Of a stretch of 24,522 bases of DNA, positions 1-6,373 are shown one piece after another (the first letter of the stretch is position 1; each line of letters starts with the position of its first letter). The stretch lies in contig JBDRCM010000010.1 of NCBI GenBank assembly GCA_043821725.1, forward strand, positions 1-24,522, read 5' to 3'. Position numbers and translations under genes: made by a program. The DNA comes from CAYHSR01 sp043821725 (GTDB lineage Bacteria > Patescibacteriota > Patescibacteriia > Magasanikbacterales > GWA2-37-8). The notes under the pieces are model-generated. The model did not search any database and was not told the DNA's origin. It saw only the letters and a list, made by a program, of their open reading frames with translations.

Positions 1-21
1 CCCTGTGCCAAGAGCACAGGG
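1..21. repeat. CAAGA-loop hairpin, copy 1
   Basis: Arms CCCTGTGC (1-8) and GCACAGGG (14-21) pair perfectly around the loop CAAGA, followed by TAT. The element may extend beyond the window edge. The same loop recurs at 64-68 and inside a weaker hairpin at 2994-3017. There is no U-tract, so a classical intrinsic terminator is not supported. Confidence 0.75.
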
Positions 22-53
22 TATCAGGTCAAAAGGCATAATGTCTGCGACTC

Positions 54-78
54 TACCCCGTGGCAAGACCACGGGGTA
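54..78. repeat. CAAGA-loop hairpin, copy 2
   Basis: TACCCCGTGG (54-63) pairs with CCACGGGGTA (69-78) over the loop CAAGA. Compared with copy 1, two stem base pairs have changed on both sides (T-A to C-G and C-G to G-C) while the loop is identical. This suggests selection on the folded form. It lies downstream of the YtxH-like gene, whose stop is at 144. Confidence 0.75.
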
Positions 79-87
79 TTTTACCTG

Positions 88-139
88 CGCTCGCTCGGAA
101 ATGAAAACAAGTTTTCATTTCTCTCACTTCGCTTGGTAA
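88..139. repeat. Palindrome-core repeat, copy 1
   Basis: CGCTCGCTCG (88-97) is followed by an 11-bp inverted repeat GAAATGAAAAC/GTTTTCATTTC (98-108 and 111-121, two-base loop), then CTCACTTCGCTTG (123-135) and TAA. The same flanks surround a different palindrome at 24422-24477. It lies directly after the stop codon of the YtxH-like gene on the minus strand. Confidence 0.75.
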
Positions 140-143
140 TAAA

Positions 144-452
144 CTATTCGTTTATCTCCTCTTCAACGCTTTCCCATCTCTTTTTCAATTCTTTAATCAG
201 CTTGTTCTTCATGTCAACAGCCATATCTTTTTTTGACGCATATTCAGCAACCGCCCGCTCAACCAAAGCATCATACATTTCCTTTGTAGGGCCTTCCAAC
301 TGCTTAACGCTTTCCTTAATTTCAGCAAATAAAGCGTCAGAATGCTCCAATAGCTTGGCGCGCAATTCTTTTCCTTTTGGAGTGGCATTCAGCCACATTA
401 AAAAAGCTCCAACTGCACCCCCTAAAACCAAACCTTTTTTAAATTTTCCCAT
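144..452 (-). CDS. YtxH-like small membrane-associated protein
   Basis: This 102-residue protein starts MGKFKKGLVLGG and has one glycine/alanine-rich hydrophobic segment (about residues 6-22, GLVLGGAVGAFLMWL). It is followed by TPKGKELR and a long charged helix or coiled coil to the C-terminus. That is the architecture of the YtxH/gas-vesicle-like stress-protein family, whose biochemical role is poorly defined. The reading frame is open further upstream to 611, but that extension would overlap the end of the DsbA-like gene by 110 bases and adds unrelated Gln-rich sequence. The ATG at 452 is therefore preferred. A CATAAT box lies nine bases before this ATG, so the mRNA may be close to leaderless. 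It is downstream of, and codirectional with, the DsbA-like gene. Confidence 0.7.
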   Translation of the reverse strand: MGKFKKGLVLGGAVGAFLMWLNATPKGKELRAKLLEHSDALFAEIKESVKQLEGPTKEMYDALVERAVAEYASKKDMAVDMKNKLIKELKKRWESVEEEINE

Positions 453-501
453 AATATTAGGATTATGATTAATTTTTTTTGCGAACTGATGCTTTAAATG
501 G

Positions 502-1341
502 CTAGCTTTCACATTCAACCCCTGTTGTGTCTGCGCCTGTGCCTGATCCAAAACCAGCGCTTGCAGATGCGCTTGAAAGAATTGTGTCGCATTCTGTGGG
601 CTTTGTCTCAAAACTATCGCATACTGCCTGTTTAATGCTTTCCGCGGTTCGCGAAACTCCTGAAGCCACAGTACCGTTAATTACCAAAGTTGGAGATCCT
701 TGAACTCCATATTTATTATTTAGATCGGCATTAATGCCATAAAGTGGGTACTTTCCACTCAACCATGTTGATTGGTCATTATAATTTTCCGTAGTTTTGT
801 ATTGCGTATCTGTTGCTTTTATACAGGCGCTCATTTTTGTTTCATCAATTTTAGCGGTTTTCAAGCATGCAGAAGAATCACCGCTGGTTGCAAAGCAAGT
901 GGCATAAGCAATATAATTGCTACTCTGCTCTTTTTGAATGCAATATTGGCGATCATTTTCATCAATCTCATCTTTGCCATGCATTATATAATCAACCCAT
1001 TTTACGGTTATATCGGCTTTATCTTTCAATAAATTCATAACCGGTAAATATGCTTTTTGCATTTGCAAACCATAAGGACAGTATGACATTATGAATAATT
1101 CAACAACGGGCTTTGTTGCTTTTGTTACAACAACCGGCGTCTGATTTGTGTTTGTTTGGGTTGTTGTAACGGGCGTGCTTGTGGATGATAATCCTGCATT
1201 GGTTGTTTTGTTTGATTTAAACATTAATACGCCCAAGACAATAAAACCTATGGTGCATAAGCTTAAAAAACCTGCCACTATACCCACTAACAACGCGCTT
1301 TTTGGGCTCAAAGCGCTAAAAAAACTCTTTTTTTCGCTCAT
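502..1341 (-). CDS. Membrane-anchored DsbA/GILT-like thioredoxin-fold protein
   Basis: This 279-residue protein has a short cytoplasmic N-terminus, one transmembrane segment (about 15-41), a Thr/Ser/Asn/Gln-rich linker (about 45-75) and an extracytoplasmic thioredoxin-fold domain. The domain opens with VELFIMSYCPYG. The active-site position therefore reads C88-P-Y-G91 rather than CxxC, so only one thiol remains at the canonical site. Further cysteines (YCIQ, YATCF, ACLK, ACIK, VCDSF, ECD, ECES) could act as resolving or structural thiols. SPTLVING near residue 217 matches the cis-Pro loop of DsbA-like proteins. The C-terminal tail is Gly/Ser-rich. Family knowledge suggests thiol-disulfide exchange on exported proteins; the CPYG form resembles the GILT-like branch. 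The exact substrate cannot be inferred. Confidence 0.8.
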   Translation of the reverse strand: MSEKKSFFSALSPKSALLVGIVAGFLSLCTIGFIVLGVLMFKSNKTTNAGLSSTSTPVTTTQTNTNQTPVVVTKATKPVVELFIMSYCPYGLQMQKAYLPVMNLLKDKADITVKWVDYIMHGKDEIDENDRQYCIQKEQSSNYIAYATCFATSGDSSACLKTAKIDETKMSACIKATDTQYKTTENYNDQSTWLSGKYPLYGINADLNNKYGVQGSPTLVINGTVASGVSRTAESIKQAVCDSFETKPTECDTILSSASASAGFGSGTGADTTGVECES

Positions 1342-1369
1342 ATGTGTGATATCTAATATTTATTAGAAA

Positions 1370-1413
1370 CCCGCCCAGATACCACGCGGATTTCCGCAGG
1401 GTCGAGTTTATTT
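1370..1413. repeat. 44-bp intergenic repeat, copy 1
   Basis: CCCGCCCAGATA, then 14 variable bases, then GCAGGGTCGAGTTTATTT. The ends ACCCGC and GCaGGGT can pair with a bulged A, and the centre folds as GCGGA/TCCGC. A second copy of identical length is at 3032-3075. It sits in the gap between the half-glycosyltransferase gene and the DsbA-like gene. Confidence 0.7.
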
Positions 1414-1452
1414 TAATAATTTTAATTTTAAATTTTGCAAGAATTTTGTTTC

Positions 1453-2097
1453 TTATCCTGCCATTACTTCATAGATGTAAAGCAGTTTGTCAATTGATAT
1501 ATAGTCAATTTGCTTGTCTATCAATTTTAACTCATTTTTCATATTAGTCAAGACCACCTTCATTTTAAGGTGTTCGTCATCATCAGCAGGAGCTGAAATA
1601 TCCACGATTTTATTTTTATCATAATTGCTAAAAACCCTGCCTGCTGTTCTTGCAAAGCAAGCGATCAAATCCGCAGAGCTGAATATTTTTCGCAAATAAT
1701 AATCATTATACAGCTTAATAAAAAAACTTAACAGATCATTTATCTCTACCGGACGATAGTAAGTAACAAGCATTGGAATGCCAGGATTGTGTTTCTTAAA
1801 ATTTAGAATTGAACGTCCTGCTCCAAGAAAAGGAGTGTGCAAATGAATTATATCATAATCAGACAATTGCGCCATCCCATGTTGCAAAGGCATTATACCT
1901 TGAAAATTTAAAGAAGTCTTATCTATGCTTTCACCAGCCGGCTTTTTTGCTTGCTTTTTAGAAATCGCCCCATACTGCAAAGTTGAAACATCAACTTCAA
2001 GCCCAAGCTTAACCAGTTTGTTTGCAAGATTAAAACAATTTCTTTTAATGTCATCAAAATAATTAAACGCCGCAGGCGTTATGTATTTAATCTTCAT
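1453..2097 (-). CDS. Stand-alone N-terminal half of a GT-B (GT4-like) glycosyltransferase
   Basis: This 214-residue product starts MKIKYITPAAFNYFDDIKRN and contains features of the acceptor-side Rossmann domain of GT4 enzymes: an N-terminal beta strand, LANKLVKLGLEVDV, and YDIIHLHTPFLGAGRSIL followed by VTYYRP. The donor-binding C-terminal domain with the E-x7-E motif is absent. After about residue 165 the protein ends in a short charged tail and a normal stop, and the missing half is not in another frame in the 110-base gap downstream. The ATG at 2097 overlaps the end of the methyltransferase gene by 11 bases, which suggests translational coupling. It could be a decayed enzyme, a regulatory or partner subunit, or half of a two-chain enzyme. 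Catalysis alone is unlikely. Confidence 0.7.
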   Translation of the reverse strand: MKIKYITPAAFNYFDDIKRNCFNLANKLVKLGLEVDVSTLQYGAISKKQAKKPAGESIDKTSLNFQGIMPLQHGMAQLSDYDIIHLHTPFLGAGRSILNFKKHNPGIPMLVTYYRPVEINDLLSFFIKLYNDYYLRKIFSSADLIACFARTAGRVFSNYDKNKIVDISAPADDDEHLKMKVVLTNMKNELKLIDKQIDYISIDKLLYIYEVMAG

Positions 2098-2914
2098 ATT
2101 TAATTGATGTAATATGCACGTTTGGTGATGGAAGAGCGCAAAAAATAGTTGATTCAATGTTTATTATTATATTTATCACCTTTCTTGCAAAAGAAAATAA
2201 AAAGTTATTGCGTTGGTTGATGTTGTAGATAAACTCTTCATTATTAATCTGAACGGATCGCTTGTTTTTTTTCAGCTGTGAGCTTGCAATTGCGAAAAAA
2301 ACTCCAATACCAGCCAGCTGTCCAATAATATGCTCGCTATACCGGATGCGCCTAATTCTAAATCCAGTTTGCTTAATTATTTCAATCAATTGCTTTCGAG
2401 AAAATTTTTGAATATGGCCGGCATATTTTTCAGTAAGGCGCGACCATGTTTTTTTCACTCCAAGCCATCTCCACATTGAGAACAAATCGTTTTCGCAAGG
2501 CACAAAACAATAAAAAATCCCGCGGTTCTTTACAACCCTGTGTATTTCTTTTAATACAAGCAACGGATCATCAACATGTTCAAGTACGTCAAAAATAAGA
2601 ACAGCATCAAAAAAATTATCTTCGTAAGGCAGAGTGCTTGCACATAGTTGAAATTTTACTTTGTCATTTCTGTTTTTGGCAGTCTGAATGGCGCTTTCGC
2701 TGATATCGCATCCATAACATTGCAAATCTTTTCTATGACTGCTTACTGCGGAAATAAACCTGCCGGCTCCGCATCCTAATTCCAATACTCTTGCATCTTG
2801 CACAAGCGATTTAACGGCATTTAATGATTGTTGCAATCTGAATCTAGCCGGATTTGACCATTTTAAATCAGATAGTCCTTTTCCCCATATTGATTTTTGA
2901 TAATCAAAAGTCAT
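2087..2914 (-). CDS. Class I SAM-dependent methyltransferase
   Basis: This 275-residue protein carries the SAM-binding glycine motif VLELGCGAGRF (about 43-53), an acidic second-strand residue in YGCDIS, and the post-motif region FFDAVLIFDVLEHVDDP, which is typical of Methyltransf_11-type enzymes. The C-terminal 80 residues are family-specific, with a hydrophobic stretch IIGQLAGIGVFFAIA. It lies among glycosyltransferases and overlaps the next gene, so a sugar or glycan acceptor is the likely substrate. The precise target cannot be read from the sequence. Confidence 0.85.
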   Translation of the reverse strand: MTFDYQKSIWGKGLSDLKWSNPARFRLQQSLNAVKSLVQDARVLELGCGAGRFISAVSSHRKDLQCYGCDISESAIQTAKNRNDKVKFQLCASTLPYEDNFFDAVLIFDVLEHVDDPLLVLKEIHRVVKNRGIFYCFVPCENDLFSMWRWLGVKKTWSRLTEKYAGHIQKFSRKQLIEIIKQTGFRIRRIRYSEHIIGQLAGIGVFFAIASSQLKKNKRSVQINNEEFIYNINQRNNFLFSFARKVINIIINIESTIFCALPSPNVHITSIKYED

Positions 2915-2993
2915 TTTTTTTAAATTTTAAGGTTATGCACATTGAAATTTATGCTTTTTTTGTGTATTATCTTATGAGCAGTCAAATAAACTC

Positions 2994-3017
2994 CTCCCTG
3001 TACCAAGAAATAGGGAG
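2994..3017. repeat. CAAGA-loop hairpin, degenerate copy 3
   Basis: CTCCCTGT (2994-3001) pairs with ATAGGGAG (3010-3017), including one G-T wobble, around a loop that contains CCAAGA. It is related to the hairpins at 1-21 and 54-78 and lies 14 bases before the second 44-bp repeat. Confidence 0.5.
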
Positions 3018-3031
3018 TGGTTTATTAACAG

Positions 3032-3075
3032 CCCGCTCGGATAGCTTGCAACTTACTGCAGGGTCAAGTTTATTT
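3032..3075. repeat. 44-bp intergenic repeat, copy 2
   Basis: CCCGCTCGGATA, 14 unrelated bases, then GCAGGGTCAAGTTTATTT. The conserved ends and total length match the copy at 1370-1413, while the centre differs completely. It lies in the 165-base gap between the GT4 gene and the methyltransferase gene. Confidence 0.7.
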
Positions 3076-3079
3076 ACAA

Positions 3080-4243
3080 CTAACCCGCGCTTTTATAAAC
3101 TTGTTCAAGTTTGGAAATATGATCTTCCCAACTGTATTTTTCAACAACCTCTTGCCGGCCTGCAACACCCATAGATTTTCTTTGACTCTCTGGCATTGAT
3201 ATTATTTCATTCAATCTGGCAGACAGATCAACCGAGTCATTAATTTTGAATAAAAAGCCATTAACGCCATGCCTGACACGGCTTGCAATGCCCGGAACAT
3301 TGCTTGCAATCACAGGACAAGCGCAAGCAAGCGATTCCAAAGCCACAATTGAAAACGATTCAAAAGATGAAGGCACAACACAACACAGGGCGCTTTTGTA
3401 ATATTCTGACAGCTCTTTTTTATCAAATATTCTGCCGACAAAAACCATTCTTTCTCTTATATTCAATTGCTTTGCGTAATTTTCAATATCTCGTGCCATT
3501 TTTTCATCAGACGCGCCTCCAACAACTGCCAAAGAAATTGTATTATCACTGATTTTTGAAAATGCCTCCATTAAAACGCGCAATCCTTTTATGGCAAAAA
3601 AATTTCCAACAAACAAAATATATTTTTCTTTTTTAATTTCAAATGGTTTGCTTTTGTGATCAGAGGAACCGCTTTTGATAATAGTGCCATCAATGCCGTT
3701 GGAAATAAATTCAATTTTATCTTCCATGTTCTTTATTTTTGATCTTAAACGGCTGTTATTAAAAAAATCTCTGTCAACGCAAATTATTTTTTTTGCTGAT
3801 CTAAAAATCTTGCTATCATTCTGCTTGCCGTAAAAAAATGCCAGCATGCGCCCGATAGCTGAATCAGGAACAGCATCCATGTGATATGTAACAACATAGT
3901 TAACGCGCCAAAACAAACGCGCATTAAACACATGATGAGCTGAGCCATAAAACGGATAATGCAGATGAACCAAATCAAATCCTTTTAATTTAAAGAACAG
4001 ATGAGGGAGAAGCCCTGCATAGCCAATCCTTGGCATGCCAATCATTCTGTTTATCTTAAATACACTGGAATTTTGATTTTCAAAATTTTCAATACTCTCA
4101 GCTAAATATTTTTTTGGGTATTTTAATGTAAAAACCTCTATTTCATGACCTTTTCCAGCCAACAGTTTGGCTTCTTGAAAGCATACCTCTCCCATTCCAC
4201 CGACTACTGGAGGAAAGCTGGAAACAACATGGGCTATTCTCAT
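3080..4243 (-). CDS. GT4-family glycosyltransferase
   Basis: This full-length 387-residue retaining GT-B glycosyltransferase begins MRIAHVVSSFPPVVGGMGE, the usual GT4 N-terminus with a glycine-rich loop. It has LVHLHYPFYG in the N-terminal domain, the donor-domain opening ILFVGNFFAIKGL (about 209-221) and the catalytic E-x7-E motif at E295 and E303 in PSSFESFSIVALES. It should add a sugar from a nucleotide donor to a lipid-linked or surface glycan at the cytoplasmic face of the membrane. The start is two bases after the DUF2304 stop, so the genes are probably co-transcribed. Donor and acceptor are unknown. Confidence 0.9.
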   Translation of the reverse strand: MRIAHVVSSFPPVVGGMGEVCFQEAKLLAGKGHEIEVFTLKYPKKYLAESIENFENQNSSVFKINRMIGMPRIGYAGLLPHLFFKLKGFDLVHLHYPFYGSAHHVFNARLFWRVNYVVTYHMDAVPDSAIGRMLAFFYGKQNDSKIFRSAKKIICVDRDFFNNSRLRSKIKNMEDKIEFISNGIDGTIIKSGSSDHKSKPFEIKKEKYILFVGNFFAIKGLRVLMEAFSKISDNTISLAVVGGASDEKMARDIENYAKQLNIRERMVFVGRIFDKKELSEYYKSALCCVVPSSFESFSIVALESLACACPVIASNVPGIASRVRHGVNGFLFKINDSVDLSARLNEIISMPESQRKSMGVAGRQEVVEKYSWEDHISKLEQVYKSAG

Positions 4244-4245
4244 AA

Positions 4246-4581
4246 TTATTCGTTATCTTTAACATCATTAAGAACAATTTTTCTTGCAAGAGCTGTAATC
4301 TCTTTTTTTTGTTTTTCAATCTTTACGCTGATTCTAAAAATAGAATAAAAAATAATTGCCAGACCAACATATATTACAAGATCAACTCCGCGCCCAATGT
4401 GAAAAATTTTTGCAACTTTTGCGGTTGAATTCGGCAGAAATACAATTACACAGGCAATTATCCAAAAAATCAACCATATTGTGGCCTGCAATCCGGATAT
4501 TTCATGCGCCTTAAATCGCGCCAAAAGCTTTGCAATCACGATTAAAAAAAATGCTGAAAGTAAAAGTTGAAAAATAATCAT
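4246..4581 (-). CDS. DUF2304 membrane protein
   Basis: This 111-residue protein has three predicted transmembrane segments (about residues 2-18, 33-50 and 66-82). They are followed by the sequence IGRGVDLVIYVGLAIIFYSIFR and a charged helical tail, the pattern of the DUF2304 family. Members are commonly found next to GT2 polyprenyl-phosphate glycosyltransferases, as here, and are thought to help handle or flip lipid-linked sugars, though this is not proven. The frame opens earlier at a TTG (4605) overlapping the GT2 gene. The ATG at 4581 gives a more natural start just before the first membrane segment. Confidence 0.75.
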   Translation of the reverse strand: MIIFQLLLSAFFLIVIAKLLARFKAHEISGLQATIWLIFWIIACVIVFLPNSTAKVAKIFHIGRGVDLVIYVGLAIIFYSIFRISVKIEKQKKEITALARKIVLNDVKDNE

Positions 4582-4597
4582 ATTTTGCCGGATTATG

Positions 4598-5302
4598 TTA
4601 GTCAAACCCTCCTATTATTAATTCACTGACAATTTTCAGCCCGCCAGCTATGCCCTGCCCATAATTATGATACCGCACTTCCACGGGTATTTCAATATAT
4701 TTAAGATTGTGCTTTTTAATCTGTGCTGTTATTTCTGAATTATGGGCCATTCTGTCCTGAAATATTTTTATTTTTTTAAGAGCAAAATAATTCATTATTC
4801 TAAAGCCATTGTGAAAGTCAGTAAGCTTCAAACCACTTAATTTGTTATTGAACCAACGTGCAGTTGGCAAAAGAACGCGCCTTTTGGACCATGGAATTGA
4901 TTTGAATGACAAAAATTTTTTATTTAAAAAACGCGACCCAAAAACCACATCAGCGCCATTAACTTTCATCTCCCTAATGCCAATAATAATGTCATGCGCG
5001 CTAAATTGGTCATCAGCATCAAAATCAACCACAATACTCGCATTTTTCATGATTGCATATTCATGGCCTGTCTGAAGAGCGGCGCCCTGTCCCCTATTGA
5101 TTTCATGTTTTAAAACCGCTACCCCAAATTTTTTCGCTATTTCGCCTGTGTTGTCACCTGACCCATCATCAACAACAATTATGTTTGATTCAGTAAATCC
5201 ATTTGAAATGCCAATCAAATCTTGTTTCAGTTTTAAAAGACCGCTTATAACACGGCCTATTGTTTTCTCTTCATTAAAAGCTGGTATGATTATAAATATC
5301 AT
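4598..5302 (-). CDS. GT2 glycosyltransferase, polyprenyl-phosphate (DPM1/GtrB) type
   Basis: The 234-residue protein opens MIFIIIPAFNEEKTIG, the standard GT2 beginning. It has VVDDGSGDNT (UDP/base-binding Asp pair), HEINRGQGAALQTG, the metal-binding DFDADDQF and VFGSRFL. Length and motifs fit the dolichol/undecaprenyl-phosphate mannosyl- or glucosyltransferase group without a C-terminal membrane domain. The adjacent DUF2304 protein supports a lipid-phosphate-sugar role. An alternative ATG at 5320 would overlap the upstream epimerase gene by eight bases; the family N-terminus favours 5302. Confidence 0.87.
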   Translation of the reverse strand: MIFIIIPAFNEEKTIGRVISGLLKLKQDLIGISNGFTESNIIVVDDGSGDNTGEIAKKFGVAVLKHEINRGQGAALQTGHEYAIMKNASIVVDFDADDQFSAHDIIIGIREMKVNGADVVFGSRFLNKKFLSFKSIPWSKRRVLLPTARWFNNKLSGLKLTDFHNGFRIMNYFALKKIKIFQDRMAHNSEITAQIKKHNLKYIEIPVEVRYHNYGQGIAGGLKIVSELIIGGFD

Positions 5303-5312
5303 AATCAAGCAC

Positions 5313-6338
5313 TCATTCATTATTAAATAACAATGCTTCCTTGTTGGCTATTGTAAAGTCAATGGTTTTTGCAAGACCGTCTTGCAAGCGCACCAAAGGC
5401 ATCCACCCAAGCGCTTCCTTAACATAAGATAAGTCAGGCGCTCCTTTTTTTGTAAGAAAAACAAGTGGCTTGGCAAAAACAATTTTAGATGGCGATCCTG
5501 TCATTTTTATTATCATTTCAGCCACCTCAACCATTTTAACCACCCTATCAACGCCGAGATTTACCAAGCGAATATCAGGAGGCGCAGCCATTAGACGGAC
5601 AAGTCCGTCAACCATATCATTAACATAACATAAGGATGCGGTCAAGCTTTCATCCCCATAAATAACCAAATCTTTTCCTTCAATTGCGCTTAGAATAAAA
5701 TCCGGTATTAAAAATCCGCTAAAAAGCCGCATGCGCGGGCCGTATGTGGTAAATACACGCGCTATTTTGCCGTCCAAGCCGTACACCTGTCTGTATGTTT
5801 CAACGCATGTTTCCGCAAACCTTTTTCCCTCGTCATAGCAACCGCGCGGAGACAAATGGTTTACAACGCCTTCGTGGGATTCTTTAAAAACATTTTTTTC
5901 ATCAGTGGCGTTTCCATACACAACTGAGCTCGATGTGAACAAATATTTGGAGTTGTATTTCACGGCCAAATCAAGCGTATTTATCATTGATGATGAATTT
6001 GACCACAATGACTTCATTTTAAGCTTTTCAAAATCATTCGGACTGGTTGGACAGGCAAGATGATAAATTTCCTGCACTCCTTGAAATTTTATCTTAAATT
6101 TCTCCAACTCGCGATGGCTTTCCAAATCAATCGGATGATTAACATCTATTTTTATAAACTCAAAATCCGGATATTGAAGCAAGTGCTTTATGTTTGTCGG
6201 ATGAGAATGCGAAAAGTCGTCAAGACAAATTACCTTGGCTTCTTTAAGAAGACGCTCGCATAAATGCGACCCGATAAAACCGGCGCCACCGGTTACAACC
6301 ACGTTTTTTTTATCAAAAATTGGAGTTCGCATATTCAT
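5313..6338 (-). CDS. UDP-glucuronate decarboxylase-like NAD-dependent sugar epimerase/dehydratase
   Basis: This 341-residue extended short-chain dehydrogenase has the NAD-binding VTGGAGFIGSHLCERL (about 15-30), HLACPTSP, the Ser of FTSSSVVYG and the catalytic Tyr-Lys pair in Y168-DEG-K172. The combination of ACPxSP and CYDEGKR is characteristic of UDP-glucuronate decarboxylases (UXS), which make UDP-xylose. Length and motifs fit, but close relatives use other UDP or GDP sugars. It would supply a nucleotide sugar to the glycosyltransferases encoded just downstream. A TATAAT box lies six bases before the ATG, so the transcript should start at or next to the start codon. Confidence 0.85.
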   Translation of the reverse strand: MNMRTPIFDKKNVVVTGGAGFIGSHLCERLLKEAKVICLDDFSHSHPTNIKHLLQYPDFEFIKIDVNHPIDLESHRELEKFKIKFQGVQEIYHLACPTSPNDFEKLKMKSLWSNSSSMINTLDLAVKYNSKYLFTSSSVVYGNATDEKNVFKESHEGVVNHLSPRGCYDEGKRFAETCVETYRQVYGLDGKIARVFTTYGPRMRLFSGFLIPDFILSAIEGKDLVIYGDESLTASLCYVNDMVDGLVRLMAAPPDIRLVNLGVDRVVKMVEVAEMIIKMTGSPSKIVFAKPLVFLTKKGAPDLSYVKEALGWMPLVRLQDGLAKTIDFTIANKEALLFNNE

Positions 6339-6344
6339 AGTTAT

Positions 6345-6373
6345 ATTATACTATCTTTTACAATATTTTTAAA
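6345..6373 (-). promoter_or_regulatory. Promoter for the epimerase and glycan genes, leaderless type
   Basis: Read on the minus strand: TTTAAA (6373-6368), a 17-base spacer and TATAAT (6350-6345), then six bases (ATAACT) to the ATG at 6338. Transcription from this box would start at about the start codon. The -35 lies within the end of the upstream subtilase gene. Confidence 0.55.

Noticed and set aside
1..139. CRISPR array
   Set aside because: The hairpins are not regularly spaced direct repeats, have different stems and there are no cas genes.
453..611. Upstream extension of the YtxH-like gene
   Set aside because: Would overlap the DsbA-like coding region by 110 bases and adds sequence unlike the family; the ATG at 452 begins the conserved part.
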